Part shown: positions 34,701 through 44,082 of the stretch, piece by piece
How positions within the stretch are numbered: the first letter of the stretch is position 1
Layout: each line of letters starts with the position of its first letter
From: an uncultured Collinsella sp.
Lineage (GTDB): Bacteria; Actinomycetota; Coriobacteriia; Coriobacteriales; Coriobacteriaceae
Reading direction: 5' to 3'
DNA length: 64,000 nt
Assembly (NCBI GenBank): GCA_934668345.1
Contig: CAKUNE010000003.1
Location: 87,698-151,697 of the forward strand
The notes under the pieces: generated by a model
What the model saw: only the letters and a program-made list of their open reading frames with translations
Database searches by the model: none
What the model was told of the DNA's origin: nothing
Translations under genes and position numbers: made by a program

Positions 34701-36911
34701 TTACTTGTTGGCGTCCAGCTTGTGCGGCTTGAAGGCGAGTGCGTTGACGAGCGCGTCGGTGGCGGACTTCACCGCTGCCGGCTGCGGGTCGTTGACGTGG
34801 TCCTCGGGGTGCACGGGCAGGTCCTTCTTGATGGCATCGTGAATCAAGTTGAGGTATTCGGTCACACCGGTGGTCGACAGGTGCGTGCCGTCGCCATCGA
34901 ACAGGTCATTTCGGTTGGCGCTGTATCCGTACCAGTCGATAACGCGCACATTCTTGTAGCGCGTGGCGGCGTTGGCAATGGCCTGGTTGGTCGAGCCAAC
35001 CCACGGCTGCGGGCTGCGCGTGTTCACAAACACGACAATGCGCTTGTTTCCCGCATCGGCCATGATGGCATCGATCTGGTCATCGGTTACCAAGCCGTTG
35101 GTGCCCAGGGCAAAGACCGCGATTTTGCCGGCAAGGTTCTGTTGGATATAACCCTCAAATGTCGCGCGGCCCGCATCGAATTGGCGGCCCTTTTCGGCAT
35201 CGATGTGGCTGTGGGGGAATACGCCGTCAAAGGCGTCCACGGCACGTAGCGACACGGAGTCACCGATCATGAGCAGGTCGTAGGATCCATCGGGGAAGCC
35301 ATCGTTGTCCTTGTCGGTGTCGTCGGCTGCCTGTTGGTCCGTGGGCGCGGCGTTTTTAGCTTCCTTGTTGAGGACTTCGGCGCCCTCGCCACTCAGCGCG
35401 GAGGTTTCTGGCACAAAGACCAGACCGCCCAGCGCGATGACAAGCACGATGCCGCAAGTGGCACACGCAGGAATATGCGCGCGCACCCAGTTGGCAGGCG
35501 TGGTGGTGCCATCGCGGAACTCGGAGACAGTGCGCCCAAAGGCGCCCTTCCTAAACGGCGTCTCGATAAAGCGATAGGAACATTCGGCGACGGCTACCAC
35601 CAGCAGTACCTGCAAAAGGTACTGCCACCAGGGCGTATCGTTGATGTTGGCGACCGGGTTCATGAGCAGCAACAGCGGATAGTGCCACAGGTAGATGCTG
35701 TAGGAGCGCTTGCCAACCCATACGAGCGGCTCGGCGGATAGCGCGCGGGCCACCATTCCCTGGGGCTGCACGCAGGCCGCGATGACCATGAGCGTGAGGA
35801 TGGAGCACAGCAGCGTGCCGCCGCGATACTGGAACGCCGTGTAGCCGTTGGTGAGCGCGACCATGGCGGCAAGGCCAACCAGGCCCACGATGCCCAGCAC
35901 ATCGATGGATGCGGGTGAGGACCAAAAGCGTACGAGGGCGCTCGGCTGGGCCGGGGCGGCTTCGGCTGCGTTGTCGGCCTTCGCGTCCTGCTTGTCTTCG
36001 GCATTCTTGTCGTGCTTGGCGACGAGGCGGTCGAGCCCCAGGCGATGCGCGAGGCGCACGGGCGCCAGGTCGCGATCGGGGATAAAGGCCATCCAGGCGC
36101 CCAGCAGCAGCGAGAACACACGGGTGTCAGTGCCGTAGTACACACGGCTGGGGTCGGCGGCAGGGTTGTAGAGCACCATCATGGCGATGGCGGAAACAGC
36201 AGCCAGGCCCAGGACCACGCGACGCGTGCTGGGCTTGCTCATATGCATGGATACCATGGCAAGGAGCAGCGGCGGCCAAATCAGGTAGAACTGCTCCTCG
36301 ATGGCGAGCGACCAAAAGTGCGTGAGCGGCGAGGGATCGCCCAGGGCGTTGAAGTACGAGACGTCCTGCGCAATCTGCCACCAGTTGTTGAAGAACAGCA
36401 GCGACGGCAGGATGTCGGGACGCATCTTGGTGAGCATCACGTGGTTAAAGATCGTGCACAGCGCGCATGTCACCACCACGACGGTCACTACGGCGGGGAA
36501 CAGGCGGCGGATGCGGCGAATCCAGAAGCTCTTGAGGTCGATGCGTCCGGTCTTGGCGACTTCGTTGAGCAGCAGGCGCGTGATCAGATAGCCCGAAAGC
36601 ACAAAGAAGATCGTGACGCCGAGCAAGCCGCCTTGCGCCCATGTGAGGTTGAGGTGGTAGAGCACCACCGCGACAACGGCGAGCGTGCGCAGGCCGTCGA
36701 GGGCGGGAATGTAGCGGGATTTGGGACGAGCGGGCGTCTGGTCTGCGGTGGCGGCGCTGGCATGGTCCGCTTTGTTGGCGGGCGCACGATGAGGGCTCGG
36801 GGCGCGTCGCGAGCCGCCGGTGCGGCGCTCGGCCCGCGGACGTTCGTGCGGCGCCGGTTCGTTGCCCGTGCGGCGTCGGCCGCGTGAGCTCGATTGCGGG
36901 AATTGTTCCAT
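34701..36911 (-). CDS. OatA-like acyltransferase (Acyl_transf_3 plus SGNH domain)
   Basis: 736-residue membrane O-acetyltransferase, probably acetylating peptidoglycan or another wall polymer. A basic, low-complexity cytoplasmic N-terminus (1-65) is followed by an acyltransferase-3 domain with 10-11 helices (about 66-475), carrying YIPALDGLRTLAVVAVVLYH with the family's conserved arginine and histidine, FFVLSGYLIT and FWSLAIEEQFYLIWP. A linker rich in Asp/Lys (about 520-545) leads to an extracytoplasmic SGNH domain: MIGDSVSLRAVD with the nucleophile serine, a conserved asparagine in VFVNTRSPQ, and DGDGTHLS supplying Asp and His. The same two-domain plan is known from OatA. An Ala/Lys/Asp-rich insertion lies in a loop near residues 300-325. 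Divergent from ribokinase. Confidence 0.9.
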   Translation of the reverse strand: MEQFPQSSSRGRRRTGNEPAPHERPRAERRTGGSRRAPSPHRAPANKADHASAATADQTPARPKSRYIPALDGLRTLAVVAVVLYHLNLTWAQGGLLGVTIFFVLSGYLITRLLLNEVAKTGRIDLKSFWIRRIRRLFPAVVTVVVVTCALCTIFNHVMLTKMRPDILPSLLFFNNWWQIAQDVSYFNALGDPSPLTHFWSLAIEEQFYLIWPPLLLAMVSMHMSKPSTRRVVLGLAAVSAIAMMVLYNPAADPSRVYYGTDTRVFSLLLGAWMAFIPDRDLAPVRLAHRLGLDRLVAKHDKNAEDKQDAKADNAAEAAPAQPSALVRFWSSPASIDVLGIVGLVGLAAMVALTNGYTAFQYRGGTLLCSILTLMVIAACVQPQGMVARALSAEPLVWVGKRSYSIYLWHYPLLLLMNPVANINDTPWWQYLLQVLLVVAVAECSYRFIETPFRKGAFGRTVSEFRDGTTTPANWVRAHIPACATCGIVLVIALGGLVFVPETSALSGEGAEVLNKEAKNAAPTDQQAADDTDKDNDGFPDGSYDLLMIGDSVSLRAVDAFDGVFPHSHIDAEKGRQFDAGRATFEGYIQQNLAGKIAVFALGTNGLVTDDQIDAIMADAGNKRIVVFVNTRSPQPWVGSTNQAIANAATRYKNVRVIDWYGYSANRNDLFDGDGTHLSTTGVTEYLNLIHDAIKKDLPVHPEDHVNDPQPAAVKSATDALVNALAFKPHKLDANK

Positions 36912-37004
36912 AAAACATCATCCAATGACGAGAATAATCAGCACGTATTCATTGTAGCCGCCTGCTCCTGTGAATGCTTGCTGCTGGCGCAACCTCAAGC
37001 GCGC

Positions 37005-37034
37005 GTTCACATCAAAGTGAACTAAAGTTATAGA
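37005..37034 (+). promoter_or_regulatory. Promoter with overlapping operator before rbsK
   Basis: TTCACA (37006-37011) and TATAGA (37029-37034) are 17 bases apart. The -35 lies inside the perfect palindrome GTTCAC-atcaaa-GTGAAC (37005-37022), so a repressor bound there would block RNA polymerase. The regulator is not identified; the site differs from the GTAAACAG type upstream of the LacI-linked genes. Confidence 0.6.
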
Positions 37035-37097
37035 GGTGCGAAAGCATACGATTGACGGCCGACGGTGGGCAAAAAGCCCGCGGATGAGGAGGTTTCC

Positions 37098-38093
37098 ATG
37101 GCAGATCGCGGCATCGTTGCGGTGTTCGGCAGCATGAACATGGACCTTTCGGTGGCGTGCGAGCGCATGCCGCGTGCGGGCGAGACCGTCGGCGGAAGCG
37201 GTTTTATCACCAACGCCGGCGGCAAGGGTGCAAACCAGGCTGTAGCCGCCGCACGGATGGGCGCGCGTACATGCATGATCGGCGCCGTCGGGCGCGATAC
37301 ATTTGGTGACGCACTGGTGGCGGGGCTCCAAGATGCCGGCGTGGGCGTTGAGTTTGTGGCGCGTCGCGACGACGTGGAGACGGGCACCGCGACTATCATT
37401 CGCTGCGAGAGCGACAACCGCATCGTGCTGTCGCCGAGCGCCAACCATGCGCTTGCGGGCGAGGACGTTGCCCGCGCACTGAGGCGCTTGGTGGCCGACG
37501 AGCTCGACGGCGATGCCAGCGAGATTGCCCCGGCTGTCGGAAGCGTCTTTATCGCCCAGGGCGAATGCGATCTGATGGCAACGGCCGCGGCGCTCTCTTG
37601 CGCTCACGAGCTGGGGTTCTATACGATCTTTAACCCGGCGCCCGCCTGCGACCTGCCGGCAGGAGCGTGGCCAGCGGTCGACCTGGTCTGCCCCAACGAG
37701 ACCGAGTGCCAGGTGCTGACGGGCATTCTGCCTACGGATGATGCGAGTTGCGTCACCGCGCTCAATGCGCTGCTCGACAAGGGCGCCGGGGCTGCGGTCA
37801 TCACGTTGGGCGGCGCCGGCTCGGTTACGCTCGGCGATGGCGGTGAGCCGCTGCGCATGCCGGCGCTTTCGAGCGCGGTGGTCGATACGACGGCCGCGGG
37901 CGATACGTTTATCGGCGCGTTGGCGGCGGCTCGTCTGGAGGGCCTGCCGCTCTTTGAGTGCATGGCGGCGGGCGCTCGCGCCTCGGCGGTGACGGTGTCG
38001 CGCCTGGGCGCTCAGCAATCAATTCCCATGCGTGCGGAAGTCGAGCACAAGTTTGGTTTAGACGGTTTGGATGTAGACGGAGAAGCGGAGTAG
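37098..38093 (+). CDS. rbsK: Ribokinase (PfkB family)
   Basis: 331 residues; phosphorylates ribose to ribose 5-phosphate in the cytoplasm. PfkB-family landmarks: FGSMNMDLSV at the N-terminus, GGSGFITNAGGKGANQAVAAARMG (first signature, with the G-G-K-G-A-N-x-A core of ribokinases), and DTTAAGDTFIGA with the catalytic aspartate near residue 267. Start at ATG 37098 with AGGAGG at 37087-37092; the upstream in-frame ATG at 37065 is not used. The nucleoside hydrolase follows after 4 bp, so ribose freed from nucleosides would be the natural substrate. A related sugar kinase role cannot be excluded. Confidence 0.85.
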   Translation: MADRGIVAVFGSMNMDLSVACERMPRAGETVGGSGFITNAGGKGANQAVAAARMGARTCMIGAVGRDTFGDALVAGLQDAGVGVEFVARRDDVETGTATIIRCESDNRIVLSPSANHALAGEDVARALRRLVADELDGDASEIAPAVGSVFIAQGECDLMATAAALSCAHELGFYTIFNPAPACDLPAGAWPAVDLVCPNETECQVLTGILPTDDASCVTALNALLDKGAGAAVITLGGAGSVTLGDGGEPLRMPALSSAVVDTTAAGDTFIGALAAARLEGLPLFECMAAGARASAVTVSRLGAQQSIPMRAEVEHKFGLDGLDVDGEAE

Positions 38094-38097
38094 AACA

Positions 38098-39072
38098 ATG
38101 GCAACCAAGAAGCTGATCCTTGATCTGGATATGGGTGTGGACGATGCGATGGCGCTCGCCTATGCCATCGCGAGTCCCGAGGTGGAGCTCGTCGGCATCA
38201 CCACGTGCTTTGGCAACGTGCGCGTCGAGCAGTCGGCGCACAACTGCTTGGCGGTGCTCGACCTGTTGGGTCGTCCCGAGGTGCCGGTGTACCTGGGCGC
38301 CGATCGTCCCATGAAGGCAACCGAACCCTACACGCCGCCGGCGTCCACCACGCTTATCCACGGCAAGAACGGCATCGGCGGCGCAAGCGTGCCCGCCTCG
38401 CCGTACGAGCCGGTGGGCGCGACGTCGGCCGATGGCAATGCGGCGGTCGATTACCTGATTGATGCCGCGCGTACCTATGGGCCCGATCTGGTCTACGTTG
38501 CGACCGGCCCGCTCACCAATCTGGCGCTTGCCCTGGAGCGCGATGCGGCGGCGATGATGTCCATCGGCCGCGTGGTCGTGATGGGCGGTGCGCTTACCGT
38601 GCCCGGCAACGTGAGCGCGGGCGCCGAGGCCAATATGGCAAGCGATCCCGAGGCCGCCGATGCCGTGCTGCGCTCGGGCCGCAAGCTCACCATGGTCGGT
38701 CTGGATGTGACGCATCGCGTGGTGCTCACACGCCGCGATATCGCTGGCTGGACGGGTTCGGGTACCATGGCGGGTTGCGCGTTTGCGGGTATGGTCGAGC
38801 ACTATATTGGCTCATACGAGATGAACGCGCCCTACCTGGGCGGCTGCGCGCTGCACGACCCGTTGGCCGTTGCCGTGGCGATTGATCCCACGCTCGTGGG
38901 CGCACTTGGCTGCAACCTGCGCGTGGACCTGCTCGGCGAGTATCGCGGCCGCACTATCTGCGATGAGCGCCGCGTGGCCGACCCGGACAAGAGCGCCCTT
39001 GTGGCGCTAACCGTGGACGCCCCGCGCTTCCTCGCGGAGTTCAAGGCACGCATGGCTCACGTCTTGGGCTAA
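38098..39072 (+). CDS. Nucleoside hydrolase (IunH/RihC-like)
   Basis: 324 residues; splits ribonucleosides into base and ribose. The N-terminal calcium-binding signature is LDLDMGVDDAMAL (D-x-D-x-G-x-D-D), and the conserved C-terminal part includes the histidine/aspartate site CALHDPLAVAVAID. GADRPM, HGKNGIGG and VATGPLTNLALAL are further family motifs. It follows ribokinase by 4 bp, which makes a two-step salvage unit: nucleoside to ribose to ribose 5-phosphate. No nucleoside transporter is adjacent. Ends at a strong terminator. Base preference cannot be told from sequence. Confidence 0.92.
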   Translation: MATKKLILDLDMGVDDAMALAYAIASPEVELVGITTCFGNVRVEQSAHNCLAVLDLLGRPEVPVYLGADRPMKATEPYTPPASTTLIHGKNGIGGASVPASPYEPVGATSADGNAAVDYLIDAARTYGPDLVYVATGPLTNLALALERDAAAMMSIGRVVVMGGALTVPGNVSAGAEANMASDPEAADAVLRSGRKLTMVGLDVTHRVVLTRRDIAGWTGSGTMAGCAFAGMVEHYIGSYEMNAPYLGGCALHDPLAVAVAIDPTLVGALGCNLRVDLLGEYRGRTICDERRVADPDKSALVALTVDAPRFLAEFKARMAHVLG

Positions 39073-39084
39073 GTGCTTCCCACA

Positions 39085-39121
39085 CCCCGTCTCAAGTAGC
39101 TAATTTGGGACGGGGCTTTTT
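39085..39121 (+). terminator. Rho-independent terminator (shared repeat type)
   Basis: Stem CCCCGTCTCAA (39085-39095) / TTGGGACGGGG (39105-39115), one mismatch, followed by CTTTTT. The last 26 bases (39096-39121) are identical to 52837-52862 after the FGGY kinase, so the same terminator-like repeat has been placed twice. Confidence 0.85.
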
Positions 39122-39199
39122 AGCTACCTTGGGGGCTAAAAAAGATAAATTGCATCGTTCCAAATGAGTGCATAATTGCGTAATTTATAGAACTAGCTG

Positions 39200-39227
39200 C
39201 TGTAAACAGATTAAACTCCGTTTACAG
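39200..39227. promoter_or_regulatory. Putative LacI-type operator before the ROK kinase
   Basis: CTGTAAAC (39200-39207) and GTTTACAG (39220-39227) form an inverted repeat with a 12-base spacer. The half-site GTAAACAG recurs near 48.0 kb in front of the isomerase-transketolase operon and, more loosely, before the lacI gene at 40426. This suggests one shared regulon. Confidence 0.5.
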
Positions 39228-39336
39228 TCTAAAAGCGACCGTTAACCAAATACTTGGCCTTGTCTGGAATTCTCTGTGTTTGCATGGACGGGATGGTCTG
39301 CCGATATTGACGTATCGGCGCAGAAGCGGAGGCAGC

Positions 39337-40251
39337 ATGAAAGAGTATTTTGGCATCGACGTGGGCGGCACGGCAGTTAAGTGGGCCGTGCTGGGCGAGG
39401 ATTTTTCCATCCGCGAGCGCGGCAGCCTGCCGACCGATTTTGCTACGGCAGACGAAGCGGTCGAGGCCCTGACCGGTCTTATCGAGCCGCATCGCGATCG
39501 CGTGTCCGCCGTGGGCGTGAGTGCACCCGGCGGCATCTATGAGGATGACGCGGACGGCACCATCCATCGCGGCGGCGCGCTTACCTACATGGACGGCTGT
39601 CCGCTGGGAAAGTTGCTGCGCGAGCGGTTTGACATGCCGGTGGCGGTCAACAACGACGGAAAATGCTGCGCGCTCGGCGAGTACGCAGCGGGCGCCCTTC
39701 GCGGATGCCGCACTGGCGTCGTGCTCGCTATCGGCACCGGCATCGGCGGCGGCATCGTTATCGATGGCCGCGTGCTTCGCGGCGCACATGGCTTTGCAGG
39801 TGAGTTTAGCTTTCTGCGCAACGACGTGAGGCAGCCGGCGTCCGGGGACAGAATGTTTTCGAGCACAGGCGGCTGGCGTGCGCTGCGCGATCTCGTCGTG
39901 GCCGAGAAGGACTTACCTGCCGATGGCACGGTGGACGGCCGCCGCGTTTTTGAGTGGATCGAGGCCGGCGATACGGCGGCGCAGTGCGCGCTTGACTGCT
40001 ATGCGCGCACGTTCGATGCCATGCTCGTAAACCTTCAGGCGGTGCTCGACCCCGAGGTGTTTGTGATCGCGGGCGGCATTTCTTGCCACCCCGAGCTCAT
40101 CGATGCGCTTCGCGATCAGATGCCCGCAGCTCTTGCGGGCTATGAGGGCTTTCTTGCCGGCATCCCTGCGCCGCAGGTCAGGGCGGCCGAGCTCGGTAAC
40201 GATGCTAACCTGTATGGTGCCGTGCAAGAAGCCATGCGCCTTTGCGAATAG
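39337..40251 (+). CDS. ROK-family sugar kinase
   Basis: 304 residues. ATP-binding motif IDVGGTAVKWAVL at the N-terminus, substrate-side GVSAPGGI, NNDGKCCALGEY with the expected catalytic aspartate, and GIGTGIGGGIV-like AIGTGIGGGIVIDG. The cysteine-rich zinc motif (CGCxGCxE) of typical ROK glucokinases is not present, as in the beta-glucoside kinase and some N-acetylmannosamine kinase branches. Start at ATG 39337 with GGAGG upstream. It probably phosphorylates a sugar released from an imported glycoside. Flanked by an operator-like repeat upstream and the LacI gene downstream. Confidence 0.88.
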   Translation: MKEYFGIDVGGTAVKWAVLGEDFSIRERGSLPTDFATADEAVEALTGLIEPHRDRVSAVGVSAPGGIYEDDADGTIHRGGALTYMDGCPLGKLLRERFDMPVAVNNDGKCCALGEYAAGALRGCRTGVVLAIGTGIGGGIVIDGRVLRGAHGFAGEFSFLRNDVRQPASGDRMFSSTGGWRALRDLVVAEKDLPADGTVDGRRVFEWIEAGDTAAQCALDCYARTFDAMLVNLQAVLDPEVFVIAGGISCHPELIDALRDQMPAALAGYEGFLAGIPAPQVRAAELGNDANLYGAVQEAMRLCE

Positions 40252-40297
40252 CTACCGAGTAAATGCGCCCGTTGGGGGAATAGTTGTGCCGCTTCGC

Positions 40298-40344
40298 TTG
40301 ACAACAGGCTAAACTAGCTAATAAACATTTACTATTCTGTTTAG
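40298..40344 (+). promoter_or_regulatory. Promoter and possible autoregulatory site of the lacI gene
   Basis: TTGACA (40298-40303) is a perfect -35; TAAACA (40322-40327) lies 18 bases downstream as a weak -10. CTAAAC (about 40310) and GTTTAG (about 40339) are inverted around the start region. AT-rich sequence with TTTAC and GTTTAG halves resembles the operators at 39200 and 48001, so the LacI protein may control its own gene. Confidence 0.45.
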
Positions 40345-40425
40345 ATTGAATTTGCGGTCGTTTAGTTGCCGAGCCACGGGCGGTCAAGCCACGATGCTCG
40401 GCCGCGACCGTTGCTAGGGGGAACG

Positions 40426-41436
40426 ATGGCCAAAGCAAGCGTCCGCGAGATCAGCCGCATCACCGGTTTTTCGCCCGCAACCGTGTCCAATGCGCTCAAC
40501 CGCAAGCGCAGCGTGAGCGAGGAGACCGCCAAGGTCATCCTGGAGTGTGCGCAGTCGCTCGGCTACCAGCAGTCGACGCAGCTCGAGAGCATCCAGTTTG
40601 TACTCGCGCGCAAGACGGGCGCCATCCTGGACGAGAGCACCTTCCACCCTGCGGTCATCGAGGGCGTGGAGCGCCAAGCGCGCCGCCACGGCATGAGTAC
40701 GAGCTTTGTCTCGCTCGACTTTAGCGACCTGGACGCCGTACGTCCGCAGGTCGAGGGCCTCATCGCCGATCCGTCGGCCGCCATTGTGCTGATGGGTACC
40801 GAGCTGGGCGAGGAGGACTACGCTCTGTTTGCCAACGCCGCCGCCCACCTGATTGTGCTCGATGGCTGGAGCGACCGACAGTACTTCGATGCCGTGGTCA
40901 TTGCCAACACCGATTCGGTGCTGCGTGCCGTGGATTACCTTATCGAGAAGGGTCACAAGCAAATCGGCTACCTAGCAGGCGACCTGCGCATCCGCAATTT
41001 TAAGGACCGCGAGCGTGGCTATCGCCAGGCGCTTGAGGACGCGGGCCTTGAGGCCAATCCGGCATGGCGCGTCACCCTGGGCACCACGCTCGAGGGCGCC
41101 TATCGCGACATGGGTGCTTGGCTCGATACGGTCTCGCACGACGATCTGCCGACGGCTTTCTTTGCCGAGAACGATGTGCTTGCCGTGGGTGCTATGCGTG
41201 CGTTGAGTGAGCATGGCATTCGCGTGCCCGAAGATGTCTCGATGATTGGCTTCGACGATCTTTCCGTGGGAGCCTTCTCCAACCCGCCGCTCACCACGGT
41301 GCATGTTCCCAAGCACGAGGTGGGCGAGATCGCGGTGCGCCGCCTGGTGGGCAATATCCGCAATCCCAAGAGTTACACCTGCAAGACGGCCGTGTCGACC
41401 TATTTTGTCGAGCGCCAGAGCGTGCGCGAGCTCTAG
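40426..41436 (+). CDS. LacI-family transcriptional regulator
   Basis: 336 residues. N-terminal helix-turn-helix SVREISRITGFSPATVSNALNRKRSVSEETAKVI (about 4-38) with the hinge helix, then a periplasmic-binding-protein-like sensor domain (about 60-330: GFDDLSVGAFSNPPLTTVHVPKHEVGE is the conserved C-terminal segment). Start set at ATG 40426 with AGGGGG upstream. It is convergent with the second lacI gene, and their stop codons overlap. Given the shared GTAAACAG-type sites, it is the best candidate regulator for the ROK kinase and the isomerase-transketolase-kinase operon. Effector sugar unknown. Confidence 0.9.
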   Translation: MAKASVREISRITGFSPATVSNALNRKRSVSEETAKVILECAQSLGYQQSTQLESIQFVLARKTGAILDESTFHPAVIEGVERQARRHGMSTSFVSLDFSDLDAVRPQVEGLIADPSAAIVLMGTELGEEDYALFANAAAHLIVLDGWSDRQYFDAVVIANTDSVLRAVDYLIEKGHKQIGYLAGDLRIRNFKDRERGYRQALEDAGLEANPAWRVTLGTTLEGAYRDMGAWLDTVSHDDLPTAFFAENDVLAVGAMRALSEHGIRVPEDVSMIGFDDLSVGAFSNPPLTTVHVPKHEVGEIAVRRLVGNIRNPKSYTCKTAVSTYFVERQSVREL

Positions 41437-42428
41437 GCAGAACGGCGCTTGATGAGCGATGCCCCCAGCTCGATCTTGAGCGGGTGGTGTTCGGCCTCGT
41501 CGATAATCTCGACGAGGCGCCGTGCGGCGATGGCGCCCATATACTCCGAAGGAACATTGAGCGTGGTCAGTTGTGGCTGCACGTAGGTTCCGCCGGCGTT
41601 GTTGTCGAAGCCGACGATGCGTACGTCATCGGGCACGCGATAACCACGCTCGATAAAGGCCTTCATGGCCCCAATAGCTATATCGTCAAAGACAGCGACG
41701 TAGTTTTGGGCGAGGGGTTCGCCCGAATCAATAATGTCGAGCATGCCGGCGTATGCCTCATCTGGGGCGACGGCGAGCTCGTGGATGGTGCCGAACTTTT
41801 CCGAGCCTGATAGCTGACCGATGGCGTGCTCGTAGGCGAAGCGCCGTTCGGTGAAGTTGCCCACGGTAACGGGCGTCGTTAACAGCCCGGGGACAGATCC
41901 ATACTTCGAATGCAGGTACTGCACGGCTAGCATCATGCTGGCGGCATTGTCGATCTTGACCGTATCGACCCCAGCGCTCATGCATGAGTCCAACAGCAGC
42001 AGAGGACAGTCCAGCGATGCAAACGGCATAAAATCCGACTCGAACATCTCGGTTGCAAGGATGATGACACCATCGTATTGCGCTTCGGCGATGTCGGCGA
42101 TCTGTTGCTGAGTGTTTTCGAACGGCGAGTAGTTCACCAGCGAAAACGAGAATCCCGCGTGCCTAAGGGTACCCTCGACTCCGGCGAGCATATCGGCGAA
42201 GAAGGGGGTCGTAAAGATGCGGCGCCGGTTAAAGGCAACCAAGGCAACGGTTCCGCTCTTTTGGCGCTCGAACTTAATCTTACTAAAGTCGTAACCTAGA
42301 GCTTCGGCGGTGCTCAGTACCAGCTGCCGTGTTTTTTTGCTTACGCCGCGTCGATTGTTAAGTGCAAGGGAAACGGCCGCTGCCGAAATTCCCAGCTGGT
42401 CAGCGATTTGTTTTGCAGTAACGGCCAT
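41433..42428 (-). CDS. LacI-family transcriptional regulator (divergent from the glycosidase operon)
   Basis: 331 residues on the minus strand. HTH segment TAKQIADQLGISAAAVSLALNNRRGVSKKTRQLVL (about 3-38), hinge, and sensor domain ending GFDNNAGGTYVQPQLTTLNVPSEYMG. Start set at ATG 42428 (MAVTAKQI), with AGGA about 8 bases upstream; a longer frame from 42458 adds residues without similarity. Divergent from the alpha/beta hydrolase and GH140-like genes, with palindromic sites between, so those genes are its likely targets. Confidence 0.9.
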   Translation of the reverse strand: MAVTAKQIADQLGISAAAVSLALNNRRGVSKKTRQLVLSTAEALGYDFSKIKFERQKSGTVALVAFNRRRIFTTPFFADMLAGVEGTLRHAGFSFSLVNYSPFENTQQQIADIAEAQYDGVIILATEMFESDFMPFASLDCPLLLLDSCMSAGVDTVKIDNAASMMLAVQYLHSKYGSVPGLLTTPVTVGNFTERRFAYEHAIGQLSGSEKFGTIHELAVAPDEAYAGMLDIIDSGEPLAQNYVAVFDDIAIGAMKAFIERGYRVPDDVRIVGFDNNAGGTYVQPQLTTLNVPSEYMGAIAARRLVEIIDEAEHHPLKIELGASLIKRRSA

Positions 42429-42459
42429 GGTGGTTCCTAACGTTTGTGAACTTACCATG

Positions 42460-42529
42460 AGCTTAACACCAGGCTGTTTATTAAGCTAAATAATTAGTAA
42501 CTCAACTTAAGAATCAATAGAAGTTAAGT
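42460..42529. promoter_or_regulatory. Palindromic operators between the divergent lacI and hydrolase genes
   Basis: AGCTTAA (42460-42466) / TTAAGCT (42481-42487) and ACTTAA (42505-42510) / TTAAGT (42524-42529) are two inverted repeats sharing CTTAA halves in an AT-rich 150-bp divergent region. This is the expected place for binding by the LacI-type repressor at 41433-42428. No confident -35/-10 pair was assigned. Confidence 0.45.
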
Positions 42530-42580
42530 AGCGTCCCCAGTAGAGTCTGTCTCAGCAAACGCAACAGCAAGGGGGACGAG

Positions 42581-44053
42581 ATGATCAGCGGTATTTTTGA
42601 AATGCCCATTACGGATGAGAGCTATCCGTTTTCGAGTGCGGAGCGCTACTGTCATCTAAGCGCGAAGGGCTACGTCGAGCGCGAGTATCGCATCGACGGT
42701 ACCGCCAACGTGTACCGCACGGTCGATGAAGATGGCGGCGTCGAAGTCATGACGGCCGATGCCCCGTACTCCAACCGCATCGTCGTGCGCGCTCCCAAGG
42801 ACCCGTCCCAAGCGAGCGGCAATGTGGTCGTCGAGATCATCAACCCCACGTCGTTCATGGAAATCGAGCGCATGTGGATTCTGGGTCACGGTGAGTTTGT
42901 GCGCTCCGGCGATATCTATGTGGGCATTACCAGCAAGCCCAACACCATCGCCAAGCTCAAGGAGTTCAACCCCGACCGCTATGCCTTTATGAGCTGGGCA
43001 AATCCGACCCCCGAGCGTCCGTTTAATTTTGATCCGGTCGATCTTGAGCGTGGCGGCGCGCTTCCCGATATGGACCTTACCTACGAGACGGGCTTGTTTT
43101 GGGACATGCTGACCGACCTTGCGTGGCTCTTGCGCGGAGACTCCGACCTTAACCCGATCCGCGACTATCCTCGCCAGGCAATTTGCCTTACAGGATGGTC
43201 TCAGTCCGGCGCCTATCTGTTCCGCTACCTCAACAGCTTTGCCTACCGCAAGGACGCGCGCCGCGACGGTCGCGTATTTGACGGATACCTGTCTGGTGGC
43301 GGCATCCATTCGCTGTGCATCCCCGTGAACCAATACGAGAGCAACCGAGGGTATGCGCATCACCTGTTGCGCGTCGAGCACGTCGAAGAGCCGTTTATCG
43401 CGCTTCAGACCGAAAGCGAAAACGGCCGCTTTGAGAGCTGGCGCACGCTTATGCCCGATAGCGACGATCCCGATTTTAAGTACCGGCTGTACGAGGTGAC
43501 AGGCGCCTCCCACGACACACAGTGGAGCTATGTCGACTATTACCAGGACGACGAGGACCTTAAGCGTATCGACCACCTTCCGGTGTATGTCGGCAAGCAT
43601 GCCGAATCAAACGCCTACCCGTCGCAGTATCTCTTCCACGCTGCCTTCCGCAACCTGTTTCGTTGGGTTCGCACGGGGGTGGCTCCGGCAACATGCCCGC
43701 GCATCGAGCTGGATACGAACGGCGAGAACGTCAAGGATGCCCTGGGCAACACCAAGGGCGGCCTTCGCACCTGCCTGCTCGAGCATCCGTTTGCCCGCTA
43801 CTCCAATACGAGTCTGGTGGAGCCGGGCCAGGGCACGGTCGATAAGACGAGCGACAAGGACGGCCTGTTTGGCCACATGGAGTCGTTCTCGGCATCGATG
43901 CTCAAGGAGCTGTACGGATCGCTCGAAAACTACCGCGCCCTGTGCGAGCGCGATACGGCGATTGAGGTGTCGCAAGGCTTTGTCTGTGCCGAAGACGCCC
44001 AAGCGATCGTTGACTTTGCCGTGAGGTCCGCGAGCGAGCGGGGACTGAACTAG
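42581..44053 (+). CDS. Alpha/beta hydrolase domain protein (Abhydrolase_10-like)
   Basis: 490 residues, no signal peptide, so cytoplasmic. The segment LTGWSQSGAYLFRYLNSFA holds the G-x-S-x-S-G nucleophile elbow near residue 207, and the region GFVVVEIINPTS-like NVVVEIINPTSFMEIERMWILGHGEFVRSGDIYVGITSKP matches the large alpha/beta hydrolase group often found with carbohydrate genes. A histidine near the C-terminal third (GASHDTQWSYVDYYQ) fits the catalytic base. It is the first gene of a run with the GH140-like enzyme (29 bp gap) and may remove an ester group from the imported glycoside. Substrate unknown. RBS AAGGGGGACGAG. Confidence 0.8.
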   Translation: MISGIFEMPITDESYPFSSAERYCHLSAKGYVEREYRIDGTANVYRTVDEDGGVEVMTADAPYSNRIVVRAPKDPSQASGNVVVEIINPTSFMEIERMWILGHGEFVRSGDIYVGITSKPNTIAKLKEFNPDRYAFMSWANPTPERPFNFDPVDLERGGALPDMDLTYETGLFWDMLTDLAWLLRGDSDLNPIRDYPRQAICLTGWSQSGAYLFRYLNSFAYRKDARRDGRVFDGYLSGGGIHSLCIPVNQYESNRGYAHHLLRVEHVEEPFIALQTESENGRFESWRTLMPDSDDPDFKYRLYEVTGASHDTQWSYVDYYQDDEDLKRIDHLPVYVGKHAESNAYPSQYLFHAAFRNLFRWVRTGVAPATCPRIELDTNGENVKDALGNTKGGLRTCLLEHPFARYSNTSLVEPGQGTVDKTSDKDGLFGHMESFSASMLKELYGSLENYRALCERDTAIEVSQGFVCAEDAQAIVDFAVRSASERGLN

Positions 44054-44082
44054 TAGGTATTAAGACCGGAGAGGGGTCTGTA